NCBI GenBank assembly: GCA_017515985.1
Contig: JAFWDV010000008.1
Span: 132,470 to 196,469, forward strand
Source of the DNA: Clostridia bacterium
GTDB lineage: Bacteria > Bacillota > Clostridia > TANB77 > CAG-508
Length of the DNA: 64,000 nucleotides
Reading direction: 5' to 3'
Each line of letters starts with the position of its first letter. Within the stretch, counting starts at the first letter, position 1. The position numbers and the translations under genes were made by a program. This document shows positions 34,426 through 45,402 of this stretch, piece by piece. The notes beneath the pieces were generated by a model. The model was not told the DNA's origin. It was given only the letters and a program-made list of their open reading frames with translations, and searched no databases.

Positions 34426-35568
34426 TTAAAACTTAACAAATTTTTCCCATGGTAAATATGGTTTTCCGAAATGTCCATAATTTGTTGTCTTCTTGTATAT
34501 TGGTCTTTGTAGCTGTAAATAATTAATTATTCCTCTTGGTGTTAAATCAAATTTTTCGTAAATCTTTTTTACTAAATCCTGTTCATCTATAGTTCCTGTG
34601 CCGAAAGTATCTACATATATAGAAACTGGTTTTGCCACTCCGATTGCATATGACAACTGTATTTCACATTTTTTTGCATAGCCATTATAAACTATGTTTT
34701 TAGCTAAAAATCTTGCAATATATGCAGCTGATCTATCCACTTTTGTTGGATCTTTTCCAGAGAAAGCTCCTCCTCCATGTCTTGCATATCCACCATATGT
34801 ATCAACTATAATTTTTCTACCTGTTAAACCACTATCTCCAAGTGGTCCTCCTATTACAAATCTTCCAGTCGGATTTATAAAATATTTTGTATTATCATCC
34901 AATAGTTTTTCAGGAACAACTTTATTGATTACTTGCACTTTTATATCCTGTTTTAATTTATTTAAATCAACATTTTCATTATGCTGTGTAGACACAACAA
35001 CAGTATCAACCCTAATAGGTTTATCATCTTCATATTCAACAGTTACCTGAACTTTTCCATCTGGTCTTAAGTAATCTATCTCTCCACTTTTTCTAACATC
35101 AGCTAATCTTTTAGATAGCTTATGGGCCAAATAAATTGGTAATGGCATATATTCACTTGTTTCATCACATGCAAAACCAAACATTAATCCTTGATCACCA
35201 GCGCCTTCAGATTCCACATCTTCTCCTTCTCTTTTTTCAAGTGCCTTATCAACTCCTAAAGCAATATCAGGTGATTGTTTACTTATGTTTAAATGAATTT
35301 TACATGTTTTATAGTCGATATCTAGCTCTGCATTATCATAGCCTATTTCTTTTATTGTATTTCTAACAACACTTTCAATATCCACTTCCGCTGTTGAGCT
35401 AATCTCACCTGTTAATAGTATTTCTCCCTTACCTGCAACTGTTTCACATGCCACTCTAGCATTTGGATCTTGCTCTAAAAAGCTATCCAATACACTATCT
35501 GAAATATAGTCGCATAGCTTATCTGGATGTCCTTCCGTTACACTTTCTGACGTAAATAATTTTCTCAT
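34426..35568 (-). CDS. metK: S-adenosylmethionine synthetase
   Basis: The 380-aa enzyme makes SAM from methionine and ATP. Conserved motifs are [21 protein letters not shown]-like [27 protein letters not shown] and [19 protein letters not shown]. The ATG at 35568 follows GAAGGA; an upstream ATG at 35586 lacks spacing. A SAM-I riboswitch and a perfect promoter precede it, giving feedback control by the product. Confidence 0.97.
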   Translation of the reverse strand: MRKLFTSESVTEGHPDKLCDYISDSVLDSFLEQDPNARVACETVAGKGEILLTGEISSTAEVDIESVVRNTIKEIGYDNAELDIDYKTCKIHLNISKQSPDIALGVDKALEKREGEDVESEGAGDQGLMFGFACDETSEYMPLPIYLAHKLSKRLADVRKSGEIDYLRPDGKVQVTVEYEDDKPIRVDTVVVSTQHNENVDLNKLKQDIKVQVINKVVPEKLLDDNTKYFINPTGRFVIGGPLGDSGLTGRKIIVDTYGGYARHGGGAFSGKDPTKVDRSAAYIARFLAKNIVYNGYAKKCEIQLSYAIGVAKPVSIYVDTFGTGTIDEQDLVKKIYEKFDLTPRGIINYLQLQRPIYKKTTNYGHFGKPYLPWEKFVKF

Positions 35569-35671
35569 AAAAATTCCTTCTTTCATTATAAATTAATATG
35601 TTATGTTTTACGCTCAATTTGCAAAGTTTTATATTTTACATAGGATAAAACAGCTCTTTATACTGTACAAA

Positions 35672-35826
35672 AAAACCTCTAGCTAAAATGCTAAAGGTTT
35701 ATATTTTATAATCTTATTTATAAAATCATCAGCCAAAGCACTTTGCTTTGTCGGTATTAGCACCTTGTTTTTAACAGGTTGCTGTGGAGTCACCGAGCCG
35801 ATTCTCTCGTCCACTCTTGATAACAT
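35672..35826 (-). ncRNA. SAM-I (S-box) riboswitch with terminator, controlling metK
   Basis: On the minus strand the aptamer begins TTATCAAGAG. The core GTGACTCCACAGCAACCTGT and ACAAGGTGCTAATACC follow, with a closing P1 strand GATGAT near 35735. The expression platform is the terminator AACCTCTAGC (35674-35683) / GCTAAAGGTT (35690-35699) with a T-run. High SAM should favour termination. These elements match the S-box consensus and position upstream of metK. Confidence 0.92.
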
Positions 35827-35835
35827 ATTAAATGC

Positions 35836-35864
35836 ATTATAACATTTGAAAACTTACATGTCAA
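35836..35864 (-). promoter_or_regulatory. Perfect sigma-A promoter of the SAM riboswitch-metK unit
   Basis: TTGACA (35859-35864), 17 bp, TATAAT (35836-35841) on the minus strand. Confidence 0.88.
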
Positions 35865-35892
35865 ATCTATTTTTCAATACAAAAAAATATAA

Positions 35893-35921
35893 GGGACGGT
35901 AACTGTAAACAGCTACCGCCC
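35893..35921 (-). terminator. Terminator of the first paralogous cassette
   Basis: GGGACGGTAACTGT and ACAGCTACCGCCC form a long stem. An ATTTTGGTCAGT segment next to it (about 35924-35935) is repeated beside the second cassette's terminator. Confidence 0.8.
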
Positions 35922-35945
35922 CAATTTTGGTCAGTATACTTTTTT

Positions 35946-36362
35946 CTAAGCTTCTTCCCATCCAATTTCTATGTAGGGATTTTCTGGGTCTGACATACTA
36001 CGTCTTACAGTATAACCTTTACCAGTAAGAATTGTATCTAGAGCAATCCCCATAGAAGTAAAAATTGCCTCACTAACTATCTTTTTCCATGTTTTCTGAT
36101 AGAACACCTCTGGAGCTTCCAAATTTGGATGCAATTTGCTGATTTTTTCGTTCCATCCAACTACAAACATCTTACCTTTGATTTTTTCGGTTGCGAATAC
36201 CGAATAAAATACTTTCTTCAGATTGATACGTATTGCCACACCTTCGCAGTTTTTGTTGTTATAGAGAATCTCTTCCTCAATCCGCTCCAATACAGACATG
36301 ACCAACACGCGATTTACCAAAGTGAGTTTAGCCAAACATCTTACTTCATCAGCATTTCTCAT
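35946..36362 (-). CDS. Cassette protein A, paralogue of the next gene, unknown function
   Basis: The protein of about 138 aa starts at 36362 (GGAGGA upstream) with MRNADEVRCLAKLTLVNRV. Its central segment VFYSVFATEKIKGKMFVVGWNEK aligns with VFFYVFRKENVSGKWVVAGWNDD in the neighbour, and both have an N-terminal helix and a beta-rich middle. Composition is richer in GC than the surroundings, and an in-frame CGG (36282-36284) encodes Arg. It has its own promoter and terminator. No known family recognised; likely cytoplasmic. Confidence 0.7.
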   Translation of the reverse strand: MRNADEVRCLAKLTLVNRVLVMSVLERIEEEILYNNKNCEGVAIRINLKKVFYSVFATEKIKGKMFVVGWNEKISKLHPNLEAPEVFYQKTWKKIVSEAIFTSMGIALDTILTGKGYTVRRSMSDPENPYIEIGWEEA

Positions 36363-36426
36363 CGTCTTCCTCCTTAGTATTATTTTGACCCCATCTTTAT
36401 TCAGATCAAGCCTCAACAGTTACATC

Positions 36427-36437
36427 AATCCTGACCT
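36427..36437 (-). repeat. Shared leader motif of the paralogous cassettes (copy 1)
   Basis: AATCCTGACCT (minus strand AGGTCAGGATT) lies in the 5' leader of cassette A and recurs at 37196-37206, each followed on the minus strand by a TGTTGAG segment. Confidence 0.6.
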
Positions 36438-36509
36438 TTATTGATACAACTACTGATTCAACATCAATTTTCTCAAGCATATTAGCTTCGAGAGAAATTA
36501 ACATAATAC

Positions 36510-36538
36510 ATTATAACATACAATTGCCTATATTTCAA
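36510..36538 (-). promoter_or_regulatory. Promoter of cassette A
   Basis: TTGAAA (36533-36538), 17 bp, TATAAT (36510-36515) on the minus strand. The leader is about 150 nt. Confidence 0.75.
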
Positions 36539-36547
36539 TCACTTATT

Positions 36548-36585
36548 AAAAACAAAATCGACGACAAGCCCTAAAGCTTGCCGTC
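36548..36585 (-). terminator. Terminator of cassette B
   Basis: GACGACAAGC (36560-36569) pairs with GCTTGCCGTC (36576-36585), with a T-rich tail on the minus strand. It is next to the ATTTTGGTCAGT segment shared with cassette A. Confidence 0.75.
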
Positions 36586-36596
36586 ATTTTGGTCAG

Positions 36597-37121
36597 TTAT
36601 GATTTTGCCCTTGCTCTTCTTGCTCTGTAGATTCTAATGGTGCCTTCATTCCGGTGTATCCAATCAAGTCGTACGCCACCGAATGTGCCCATATAGTATC
36701 CATTGTATTCCAAATAGAGCCTCAGTGCCTCGAATAGCATGATGACCATGTTGCTTTCCACACAATCATCTTTGGTGCATCCTAAAACAGCTTTTCTGAC
36801 GATTTCAAGAATTTCCTCCCAGCTCTTTCCCATAATTTCATCAGGAATACGGCTTTCAGAATCAAACTTATCATCATCATTCCAACCTGCAACAACCCAC
36901 TTGCCAGAAACATTTTCCTTACGGAACACGTAAAAGAAAACATCTTCTGCATTGACTGTGAGCGTTACATTGCCGTTTTTACAGCCTTCTTCTTCCTGCT
37001 TGCTAGCGACGAATTCGTTAAACTGCTTATCAATGTATTCTGTCGCGAGCATAACGAACTTCCGAACAGCACCGCTATCGGATAAGCTCATGAGGATTGC
37101 TACATCATTTCCACTATTCAT
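36597..37121 (-). CDS. Cassette protein B, paralogue of cassette protein A
   Basis: The 174-aa protein begins MNSGNDVAILMSLSDSGAV with AGGAGG before the ATG. It shares the core VFxxVF-x-K-E-x-(V/I)-x-GK-x-VV-x-GWN with cassette protein A, and the order of secondary structure matches. The C-terminus is arginine-rich (IYRARRARAKS). It uses CGG in frame twice (36651-36653, 37062-37064) and has higher GC than its neighbours. A recent tandem pair of foreign origin is likely. Function unknown. Confidence 0.7.
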   Translation of the reverse strand: MNSGNDVAILMSLSDSGAVRKFVMLATEYIDKQFNEFVASKQEEEGCKNGNVTLTVNAEDVFFYVFRKENVSGKWVVAGWNDDDKFDSESRIPDEIMGKSWEEILEIVRKAVLGCTKDDCVESNMVIMLFEALRLYLEYNGYYMGTFGGVRLDWIHRNEGTIRIYRARRARAKS

Positions 37122-37195
37122 TTGTATGCCTCCTTTATCAGGATACTAAATTCTGTTTGACTTCTAGCAAAGTCAAAGCTCAACACACTAAAACT

Positions 37196-37206
37196 AATCC
37201 TGACCT
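37196..37206 (-). repeat. Shared leader motif of the paralogous cassettes (copy 2)
   Basis: AATCCTGACCT as at 36427-36437, here in the leader of cassette B. Confidence 0.6.
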
Positions 37207-37267
37207 AAATTAGTTTAGCTGCTGATACTGCGCCAACCGTGACATACGCCACAAATTAACAAGTCAA

Positions 37268-37296
37268 ATTATATCACAAAAATTGCGCTCTTTCAA
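37268..37296 (-). promoter_or_regulatory. Promoter of cassette B
   Basis: TTGAAA (37291-37296), 17 bp, TATAAT (37268-37273) on the minus strand. Confidence 0.75.
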
Positions 37297-37302
37297 CAAA
37301 AA

Positions 37303-37332
37303 AAATTAAACATGCTAAAAGCAGTTTAATTT
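37303..37332 (-). terminator. Terminator of the surface-fibre/SipW module
   Basis: AAATTAAACATGCT (37303-37316) pairs with AGCAGTTTAATTT (37320-37332) with one mismatch, and T8 follows on the minus strand. Confidence 0.8.
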
Positions 37333-37349
37333 TTTACTTAAAATATTTA

Positions 37350-37847
37350 TTATTCATCGCTATGCTTTGATTTTTTTGGCTCACCAATTAGTATTCCAGC
37401 TAACAACATCACAATAACAAATGTTATCAATACAATTCTTCCTCTTGGCTTTTGAGTTTCTTTTACAATATAGCCAGCCTTTGGAATTGAAAAAATATTT
37501 TTACCTATATAATTTTCCTTTGTTGTTAGAATTTCATCTTCAACTGCGTTAGCATCACCTTTTGTTTTCATTCCCTCTTCGGTAATATTTACAACTCTGT
37601 GTGTTGCTTCTTTTCCTGAGGCCGTTTTAAAGGCAATAACGTCATTTTCTTTTATATCTTCAAACTTCGTTCGTTTATTTACAAAACTTACACTGCCAAC
37701 TTTTATATTTGGTTCCATCGATCCAGATTCAACCACAAAAGGTTGAATTCCTATTGCGTATAAAATTAAAAATGACACTCCTATTACTATTATTATAGCT
37801 GTTAAGGTGTTTATTATCACCTTAACAGCTTTTAAAAATTTATCCAT
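37350..37847 (-). CDS. sipW: SipW-type (ER-like) signal peptidase I
   Basis: The protein of about 165 aa has an N-terminal helix, the serine motif VVESGSMEPNIKVGS and the catalytic histidine segment KEATHRVVNI. It has no Lys-type box, so it is the ER/SipW class (Ser-His). A C-terminal transmembrane helix precedes a basic tail. It cleaves specialised exported substrates such as TasA/CalY-type fibre proteins; two such candidates lie directly upstream in the same direction. The start is ambiguous (ATG 37874 or 37847). Confidence 0.88.
   Translation of the reverse strand: MDKFLKAVKVIINTLTAIIIVIGVSFLILYAIGIQPFVVESGSMEPNIKVGSVSFVNKRTKFEDIKENDVIAFKTASGKEATHRVVNITEEGMKTKGDANAVEDEILTTKENYIGKNIFSIPKAGYIVKETQKPRGRIVLITFVIVMLLAGILIGEPKKSKHSDE
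37798..37830. other. 13-bp inverted repeat within the 5' coding part of sipW
   Basis: AGCTGTTAAGGTG (37798-37810) and CACCTTAACAGCT (37818-37830) form a perfect stem with an 8-nt loop, a few codons after the start. It may fold in the mRNA and limit translation or processivity. Confidence 0.6.
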
Positions 37848-37894
37848 ATTAGTTTCTTTCCTTATTATAAGCATGTTCTTCTTAAAAATATTTA

Positions 37895-38536
37895 TTAGCT
37901 ATTGAAATTTCCCCATACACCGCTTAAATCAGTTGCACTTAAACCTGTAGCTTGGATACCATATGCTTTAACATCTAAATCATAAGGTTTTCCTGCAATT
38001 AGGTCGCTCTTTGTAGCATCTTCGAAATAGCTGTTTATTGTTACATTTCCAAATACTGTTGGTGTTTGTCCTTCAGCAGCTAATACTGTTAATGTATTTG
38101 TTCCTGAAACTTCTGTTGCATATGCAAATACACGAGTAACTTTTCCACTTACTGAAGTATCATCAGGTCCTACTTTAATCCAAGCAGCACTGTTAAGAGT
38201 ATATTGAAGAACTTCTTGTCCATCAACTACTGGTGAAGTAACTTTTATAAATACATATGTATCATCTGTATCTGCTGCACTTGTTACATATGGGCCTTTA
38301 GCTATTTCAGCTCCAGGATATGTACCTAATGCATTATTTGATGTATATTTATTTGCATAATTTCCTGTAGTTTGTTTTGTCCATGAATCATCTTCAACTA
38401 ATGTAATATCTACATTGTTTCCAATTGTAAATACGTTTGTTTTTTCATCAGTATCTGTGAAGTAAGCCATTATTCCTCCTACTAATAATATTAAAGCAAT
38501 AACTAAAGCTGCAATAATCGTTCTTTTCTTGTTCAT
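37895..38536 (-). CDS. TasA/CalY-like exported fibre protein (SipW-dependent)
   Basis: The 213-aa protein has the SipW-type signal (MNKKRTIIAALVIALILLVGGIMAYFTDTD), with the cleavage region MAYFTDTDEKTNVF typical of TasA and camelysin. The mature part is a beta-rich domain (NNVDITLVEDDSW, DTYVFIKVTSPVV, TRVFAYATEV). In Bacillus this class forms matrix fibres. It is encoded between the long anchored surface protein and its likely signal peptidase. Confidence 0.8.
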   Translation of the reverse strand: MNKKRTIIAALVIALILLVGGIMAYFTDTDEKTNVFTIGNNVDITLVEDDSWTKQTTGNYANKYTSNNALGTYPGAEIAKGPYVTSAADTDDTYVFIKVTSPVVDGQEVLQYTLNSAAWIKVGPDDTSVSGKVTRVFAYATEVSGTNTLTVLAAEGQTPTVFGNVTINSYFEDATKSDLIAGKPYDLDVKAYGIQATGLSATDLSGVWGNFNS

Positions 38537-38602
38537 AATTTTTCCTTTCTTTTGTAATAGTGCTTAGATTTTTGAATCTTTATGATTCAAAACACCATCA
38601 AA

Positions 38603-39787
38603 TTATATATTTTCTCTATTCTTTTTATTATCTACGCTCATTAGTATAAAAACAATTACTAATCCAGCTGCAGATGTAAAGAATAATAATAAAGACAAAC
38701 TAAAACTAAAATCTCCTGTTTTTGGTCCATTTGATTTTTTACCACCTTTAGAGTCCTGTTTATCATAGTTTGCATAAAATTTCCATTTAAGGCCAGGATT
38801 TATCATAGAATACGTATTTTTCATATCTTGCGGTATATCTAATTTTAAATCTAATAAGTCACTGTCATCTAGGTTGTATTCACCTAAGTCAACACCATTT
38901 TTAATATCAAATAGTGTTCCTTCATAGAAAATATTTCCATGTTTGTTTGTAATCTTTACCTGTATATTCTTTAATAATTCTTGATCTTTTTCTCCTATAC
39001 CTTCAGGTTCAATCTTCATAAAGTATCTTGCACGTTTTTTATTTGTATTATGAATTCGTATAGATTCAACTACCTCATCACCAGGCATTGCCTTAGCTAG
39101 GTTTGCGAAAAATGTATCTGATACTGTGATATCATTTTGTGTATCTCCATCATATTCAACCGTAATTTTATTTAAATCTTCGCTTTCATCTATAGAATAA
39201 CTGCTATCTACGCATTGCTCAATTTCAACATTATCCCATGGATTATCACTACTAAAATCCGGTTCAAAATTTTTGGTTTGTATAGCTTCAGCGACAACTT
39301 TAAGTTTTATGGTGGCTCCTTTAGCTTCATTTGGTAAGTTAACTGGTATAACCACTCTTTTGAATATTGGAACTTCTTCGTCAACATTTAGGCTCTTCTT
39401 GTAATAATAGTGTTCACCAATCTTTTGCCATTCTTCTGGTATTTCCTTTACAAAATCTGTCACATCTTGCAATTCTATGCCATCAACGGTAATTTTTGCT
39501 CTTACGTAACATTCAGCGCCATAGTTTTTAATTTTCTCAATCAAACCTATTTCTTGACCTGGGCTAACTTTTTCTGTCGGTGCACTATACGGAACTTCCT
39601 CGTTGTTGTCATTTTTCATGTATTCAACAAGTTCAATATTTACAGCACCCGTTGAAAGAGAATTACCATTAGATACTTCATTTCCAACTGCATATACACC
39701 AGAAGCGCTCATTATAATGAAGAAAATAAGACCTAGAGCTATTAATTTTTTTCTTTTTTGACTTATTATTATCACCCCCTCCATCAA
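38603..39787 (-). CDS. TasA-like surface protein with LPXTG-type anchor
   Basis: The protein of about 390 aa opens with a SipW-type signal region (ALGLIFFIIMSASGVYAVG, then NSLSTGAVNIELVEYM). Two beta-rich domains follow (about 40-170, 200-340). It ends GPKTGDFSFS, a transmembrane helix and KKNREN, fitting a clostridial sortase signal. Start is uncertain: the ATG at 39787 has no ribosome site, while GGAGGGGG lies 4 codons later, closest to GTG 39775 or a downstream ATA. It is first gene of the module with the TasA-like gene and sipW. Confidence 0.75.
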   Translation of the reverse strand: MMEGVIIISQKRKKLIALGLIFFIIMSASGVYAVGNEVSNGNSLSTGAVNIELVEYMKNDNNEEVPYSAPTEKVSPGQEIGLIEKIKNYGAECYVRAKITVDGIELQDVTDFVKEIPEEWQKIGEHYYYKKSLNVDEEVPIFKRVVIPVNLPNEAKGATIKLKVVAEAIQTKNFEPDFSSDNPWDNVEIEQCVDSSYSIDESEDLNKITVEYDGDTQNDITVSDTFFANLAKAMPGDEVVESIRIHNTNKKRARYFMKIEPEGIGEKDQELLKNIQVKITNKHGNIFYEGTLFDIKNGVDLGEYNLDDSDLLDLKLDIPQDMKNTYSMINPGLKWKFYANYDKQDSKGGKKSNGPKTGDFSFSLSLLLFFTSAAGLVIVFILMSVDNKKNRENI

Positions 39788-40015
39788 ACATCATTTTACA
39801 TTTAAAAGTATACTCTAACAAAAAATAAAAAACAATGCTTATTTAAAAAAGTAATATATTTGTAATATTATTGTAATTTTTTTGTAATCTTTATATAAAG
39901 ATTTACTTATCTGTAATACGTCATCACCATTTTTGTGGAAAATTTTAGAGCTTCTGAAAAAAAATCTTGAAACCATTTTCATGAATTTCAAGATTTTATT
40001 TTTTATAATATATTT
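39788..40015. other. Intergenic region between the SipW module and the BY-kinase gene
   Basis: It contains the terminator AATCTTGAAA (39963-39972) / TTTCAAGATT (39986-39995) of the BY-kinase gene with a strong T-run on the minus strand. The rest is AT-rich (long T and A tracts near 39870-39900) and likely holds the SipW-module promoter; none is clear enough to assign. Confidence 0.6.
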
Positions 40016-41393
40016 TTAATGTCTTGCTGGACCTGGCTTTTCTTTCATAATCATACTTGTTCTTTCTCCATAATAATTATATTTCTTCTCGCCTAAATAT
40101 TTGCCTGGTATATTATTGATTACAACTCCTAAAGCATTTCCACCTTGTGTTTTTATAGTTTTCTTTAACTTACGAACTGATGAAAATTTCGTTACGTTAT
40201 ATTTAGCAACAATTATTGTAGCATCAACTTTTGAAAATAGAAGAGTATCATCTGCAACAAGCTCGTTTGGTGTACCATCTACTACGATAAAATCATAATC
40301 GTTTTTTGCTTGCTCTACTATTTGACCTATTACATTAGAGAACAATAGCTTTGAATAATTTAATTTATTTGATCCCCTTGTAAGTATATCCAAATTCTCA
40401 ACAACTGAAGGTGTTATATATTTTTTATAATCAGTACTATTATCTCTTATTAAATCTGCTAGACCCTTTTTATTTGGAATTTCAAATAGTTTGTGCTGTA
40501 CTCCTCTTCGCAAATCTGAATCTATAAGTAACGTTCTCATACTGCTACCAGCGTACGTCAGTGCAAGGTTTGAAGAAACGAAACTTTTTCCAACTCCAGG
40601 TATATTACTTGTTATTAAAATTGTTTTTTTCTGTAAATACTTTATATTAGCTACAAGTACACGAAAACTTTCATTTTTTATATTTTGTTGATTTAACGCA
40701 ACAATTCCAGCTCTCTCCTTATATCTAGGAATATTTGCAAGCACACTAAGCTTTGCTTTTTTTTCTAAATCTGATTCTGATCTTACTTTTTCATTTAGGG
40801 CATCCATCATGACTATTAAAGTTATCGAAACAACTAAACCTATACATGCACCATATATTAAAAATTTCGTTGGATTAATGTTTACAGGCGCTTTATTTGC
40901 AACTGGATGGTCTAGTATACTTGCCGTCTTTACATTATATAGTTCCTTTATCCTAGTAAAAAATACATCAATCAAATTTTCCGAAATAGCTACAGCTTCT
41001 TCAGGATTTTCTGATTTAACATTAATCTTTATTACTGTTGTTTTTGTATCTGTTATAACTGAGATATTTTGATTTAAGTTTGTCTCAGAAATGTTTAAAT
41101 TTAAATTATCTATTACTTTATTCAAGGTTTCCTTGCTCTTTATTACTTCTGCATAACTATTTACCAACTTTTCATTCATCGCTATATCTGATGACGTAAT
41201 TGATTGATCACTATTATCTATTGCACCATCTGTTGCCGAAAGTATTATAGAGCTATATGATTGATACATCGGCTTAGTATAATTTTTGTTAAACATCCAC
41301 GCTACAAATCCGGCCAATAACTGTGATTACTATTATTAAAAATTTCTTACTCCATAGCTCTTGAAGTATCTCTTTAAGGTTTAACTCATCCAC
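40016..41393 (-). CDS. Chain-length determinant plus BY-kinase (Wzz-CpsD fusion), read through +1 at CGG
   Basis: The second part (40016-41309) has a Wzz-type periplasmic helical region, a transmembrane helix (about FLIYGACIGLVVSITLIV), and a bacterial tyrosine-kinase domain with Walker A ITSNIPGVGKSF, A' TLLIDSDLRRG and B FIVVDGTP. The N-terminus lies in another frame: GTG 41393 gives VDELNLKEILQELWSKKF, then hydrophobic LIIVITVIG, to CGG (41310-41312) and a stop 7 codons on. Skipping the C yields VIGGFVAWMFNKNYTKP, exactly the Wzz N-terminal helix. It regulates polysaccharide chain length and export. Confidence 0.85.
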
Positions 41394-41497
41394 AAAATTC
41401 CCAGCCTTTCTTATCATTCGATTATATGTTTATAATCTATCATTAATTTTTTTTTAAATCAATATTTTATTTCAATATTATAAAAAAAAATAAAAAC

Positions 41498-41521
41498 CCT
41501 AATGTGATTTACACATTAAGG
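41498..41521 (-). terminator. Terminator of the glycolytic operon
   Basis: CCCTAATGTG (41498-41507) pairs with CACATTAAGG (41512-41521), then GTTTTTATTTTTT on the minus strand, just past eno. Confidence 0.85.
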
Positions 41522-41546
41522 CTTATTTTTTCAATTAAATTACGAA

Positions 41547-42860
<1,314 letters not shown>

Positions 42861-42988
42861 TTAAAATTCCTCCTCATATTATTTAGTAATATATATAAAA
42901 CCTAAAACTGCAAATTTTTATTTAAATAACATGCAAAGTGTTTTAGTGTTTTAACAAATTAATATAATGTTGACAAAGCGAGTTTGAA

Positions 42989-43006
42989 TTTTTTTGCTCC
43001 GTCCCC
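42989..43006. repeat. Single arm of the GGGGACGG repeat between gpmI and eno
   Basis: TTTTTTTGCTCCGTCCCC directly follows the gpmI stop region. The opposite arm is missing. Confidence 0.65.
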
Positions 43007-43019
43007 AAAATTATCAAAA

Positions 43020-44555
43020 TTATTCTCTAACAAGTAGGCTTTCGCCTGTCATTTCAACTGGTTTTTCTAATCCCATAATATCTAGCATAGTTGGTGCTAA
43101 ATCAGCTAATTTTCCTGATTTTAATTTTGCATTTTCCATTCCATATAGAATCAATGGAACAGGATTTGTTGTATGTGCTGTATGTGGTTCACCTGTAACA
43201 TAGTCAATCATTTGCTCTGAATTACCATGATCAGCTGTTACTAATAGTACTCCACCATTTTTCTTAATAGCTTCTACTACTTTTCCAACGCCATCATCAA
43301 CTGCTTCCAATGCTTTTATAGCTGCTTCCATACTTCCTGTATGTCCAACCATATCTGAATTTGCATAGTTTAATATAATAGAATCATATTTTCCTGAATT
43401 AATAGCTTCTACTACTTTTTCAGTAACTTCTGGTTCACTCATTTCAGGCTTTAAATCATATGTAGCAACCTTTGGTGATGGAACCAAAATTCTATCCTCA
43501 CCTGGATATTGCTTTTCTTCTCCACCATTGAAGAAGAATGTAACATGTGCATATTTTTCAGTTTCAGCAATACGTAACTGAGTTAGTCCTTTATTACTGA
43601 TATATTCTCCAAATGTATTTACTAATCTTTCTGGCTTAAATGCTACAGAAACATTTGGAAGTGTTGCATCATATTCTGCCATACAAACAAAGTTTAAATT
43701 CAAATCCTTTTTAGTTTCAAATTCTGTAAATTCAGGATCAACAAGAACTCTTGTTATTTCTCTTGCTCTATCCGGTCTAAAGTTGAAGAATATAACTGAA
43801 TCATTTTTTCCGATTGTTGCAATAGGAGTATCACCATTGCAGATTACAGTAGGAACTACAAATTCATCAAATACTTCTTTTTGATATGAATCATCTATAG
43901 CCTTTATTGCAGAAGATGATTTTTCACCTTCACCATTAACCATAGCATTATATGCTTTTTGAATTCTATCCCATCTCTTATCTCTATCCATTGCATAGTA
44001 TCTTCCAGAAATAGAAGCTATCTTTCCAACACCTTTTTCTCTCATCTTTTCTTCTAATTGCATTATATAATTTTCTGCTGATGCTGGAGGAGTATCTCTA
44101 CCATCTAAGAAACAGTGAACATATACATCTTCAATATCTTTTCTTTTAGCCATTTCAAGCAAACCATATAAATGACGGTTATGGCTATGTACACCACCAT
44201 CAGAAACTAGCCCTAATATATGTAACTTAGAATTATTTTTTTTGCAATTTTCTACTGCAGCTGTAAATTCTGGAATACTAAAGAAATCTCCATCTTCTAT
44301 TGATTTTGTAATTCTTGTAAGCTGTTGGTAAACAATTCTTCCAGCTCCAATATTTGTATGTCCAACTTCAGAATTTCCCATTTGACCTTCTGGTAAACCT
44401 ACCTTTAGACCACTTGTATAAACTTCCGTTGTAGGACATGTTCTGTGTAGTTTATCTAGATTAGGAGTATTTGCAGCTTTTACTGCGTTTCCCTTCTCAT
44501 TCTCATTTATTCCGTATCCGTCAATTATCATTAGCATTGTAGTTTTTTTGCCCAT
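43020..44555 (-). CDS. gpmI: 2,3-bisphosphoglycerate-independent phosphoglycerate mutase
   Basis: The protein of about 511 aa is of the alkaline-phosphatase superfamily and interconverts 3- and 2-phosphoglycerate with Mn. It has [10 protein letters not shown], the phospho-serine site [26 protein letters not shown] and the metal ligands DHGNSEQM and [12 protein letters not shown] favour ATG 44555 ([10 protein letters not shown]), 11 nt after GAAGG, though ATG 44573 is possible. Confidence 0.96.
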   Translation of the reverse strand: MGKKTTMLMIIDGYGINENEKGNAVKAANTPNLDKLHRTCPTTEVYTSGLKVGLPEGQMGNSEVGHTNIGAGRIVYQQLTRITKSIEDGDFFSIPEFTAAVENCKKNNSKLHILGLVSDGGVHSHNRHLYGLLEMAKRKDIEDVYVHCFLDGRDTPPASAENYIMQLEEKMREKGVGKIASISGRYYAMDRDKRWDRIQKAYNAMVNGEGEKSSSAIKAIDDSYQKEVFDEFVVPTVICNGDTPIATIGKNDSVIFFNFRPDRAREITRVLVDPEFTEFETKKDLNLNFVCMAEYDATLPNVSVAFKPERLVNTFGEYISNKGLTQLRIAETEKYAHVTFFFNGGEEKQYPGEDRILVPSPKVATYDLKPEMSEPEVTEKVVEAINSGKYDSIILNYANSDMVGHTGSMEAAIKALEAVDDGVGKVVEAIKKNGGVLLVTADHGNSEQMIDYVTGEPHTAHTTNPVPLILYGMENAKLKSGKLADLAPTMLDIMGLEKPVEMTGESLLVRE

Positions 44556-44637
44556 TTTTTTATCATCCTTCACTTTCTGTCAGCTGTGACGGTTCTTTTA
44601 GCTTTACTTGCCTAGAACCGCCATATTGACTTTGATA

Positions 44638-45390
44638 TTATTTATTATAATTAACTATTTTACTAAACTCTTCTGCTTTTAAACTTGCGCCACCTATCAA
44701 ACCACCATCAATATCTGATGTTTCGAATAACTCTTTTGCGTTAGAAGATTTAACACTTCCTCCATATTGAATTATTACATCTTGAGCAACGTCATTACCA
44801 TATATTTCTGCAATCTTACTTCTAATGCATTTTATACTGTTATTTGCATCTTCAGATGTAGCAGTTTTTCCAGTTCCAATTGCCCATATTGGTTCATAGG
44901 CTATTATTGTATTTCTAACTTGCTCATTTGTCAAGCCTTCAAGGGCAAGTTTTGTTTGATTTGTTATAATTTCTGCAGTTTTTCCTGCTTCTTTTTCATC
45001 CAATGATTCACCTACACATACAATTGGTTTTAAATCATTTGCAAATGCTGCTTTGATTTTCTTATTTACAGTTTCATCTGTTTCAGCAAAATATTGTCTT
45101 CTTTCAGAGTGTCCAATAATCACATATTCAACACCAATTGATTTAAGCATTGGTCCAGATACTTCCCCTGTATATGCACCTTTTTCTTCAAAGTGCATAT
45201 TTTGAGCACCTATTTTTATATTTGTATCTTGTGCTGTTAATAATGCATAAAATAAATCTGTGTAAGGTACACAAAGTACTACTTCATTCTCACTATCTTT
45301 AACTAATGGAGTAAGCTCCGTAATCATACTAATTGCTTCATTAGGAAGCATATTCATTTTCCAATTTCCTGCTATAACTTTTCTTCTCAT
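44638..45390 (-). CDS. tpiA: Triosephosphate isomerase
   Basis: The 250-aa TIM barrel interconverts DHAP and glyceraldehyde-3-P. It has GNWKMN (catalytic Lys), IGHSERR (His), and YEPIWAIGTGKTA (Glu and loop 6), then GGSVKSSNA. It lies between pgk (12-bp gap) and gpmI. Confidence 0.98.
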   Translation of the reverse strand: MRRKVIAGNWKMNMLPNEAISMITELTPLVKDSENEVVLCVPYTDLFYALLTAQDTNIKIGAQNMHFEEKGAYTGEVSGPMLKSIGVEYVIIGHSERRQYFAETDETVNKKIKAAFANDLKPIVCVGESLDEKEAGKTAEIITNQTKLALEGLTNEQVRNTIIAYEPIWAIGTGKTATSEDANNSIKCIRSKIAEIYGNDVAQDVIIQYGGSVKSSNAKELFETSDIDGGLIGGASLKAEEFSKIVNYNK

Positions 45391-45402
45391 AAATGAACCT
45401 CC

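Noticed and set aside
42861..42988. Separate promoter for eno
   Set aside because: TTGTCA with TAAAAC at 17 bp is present but too weak to assign; the operon promoter before gap suffices.
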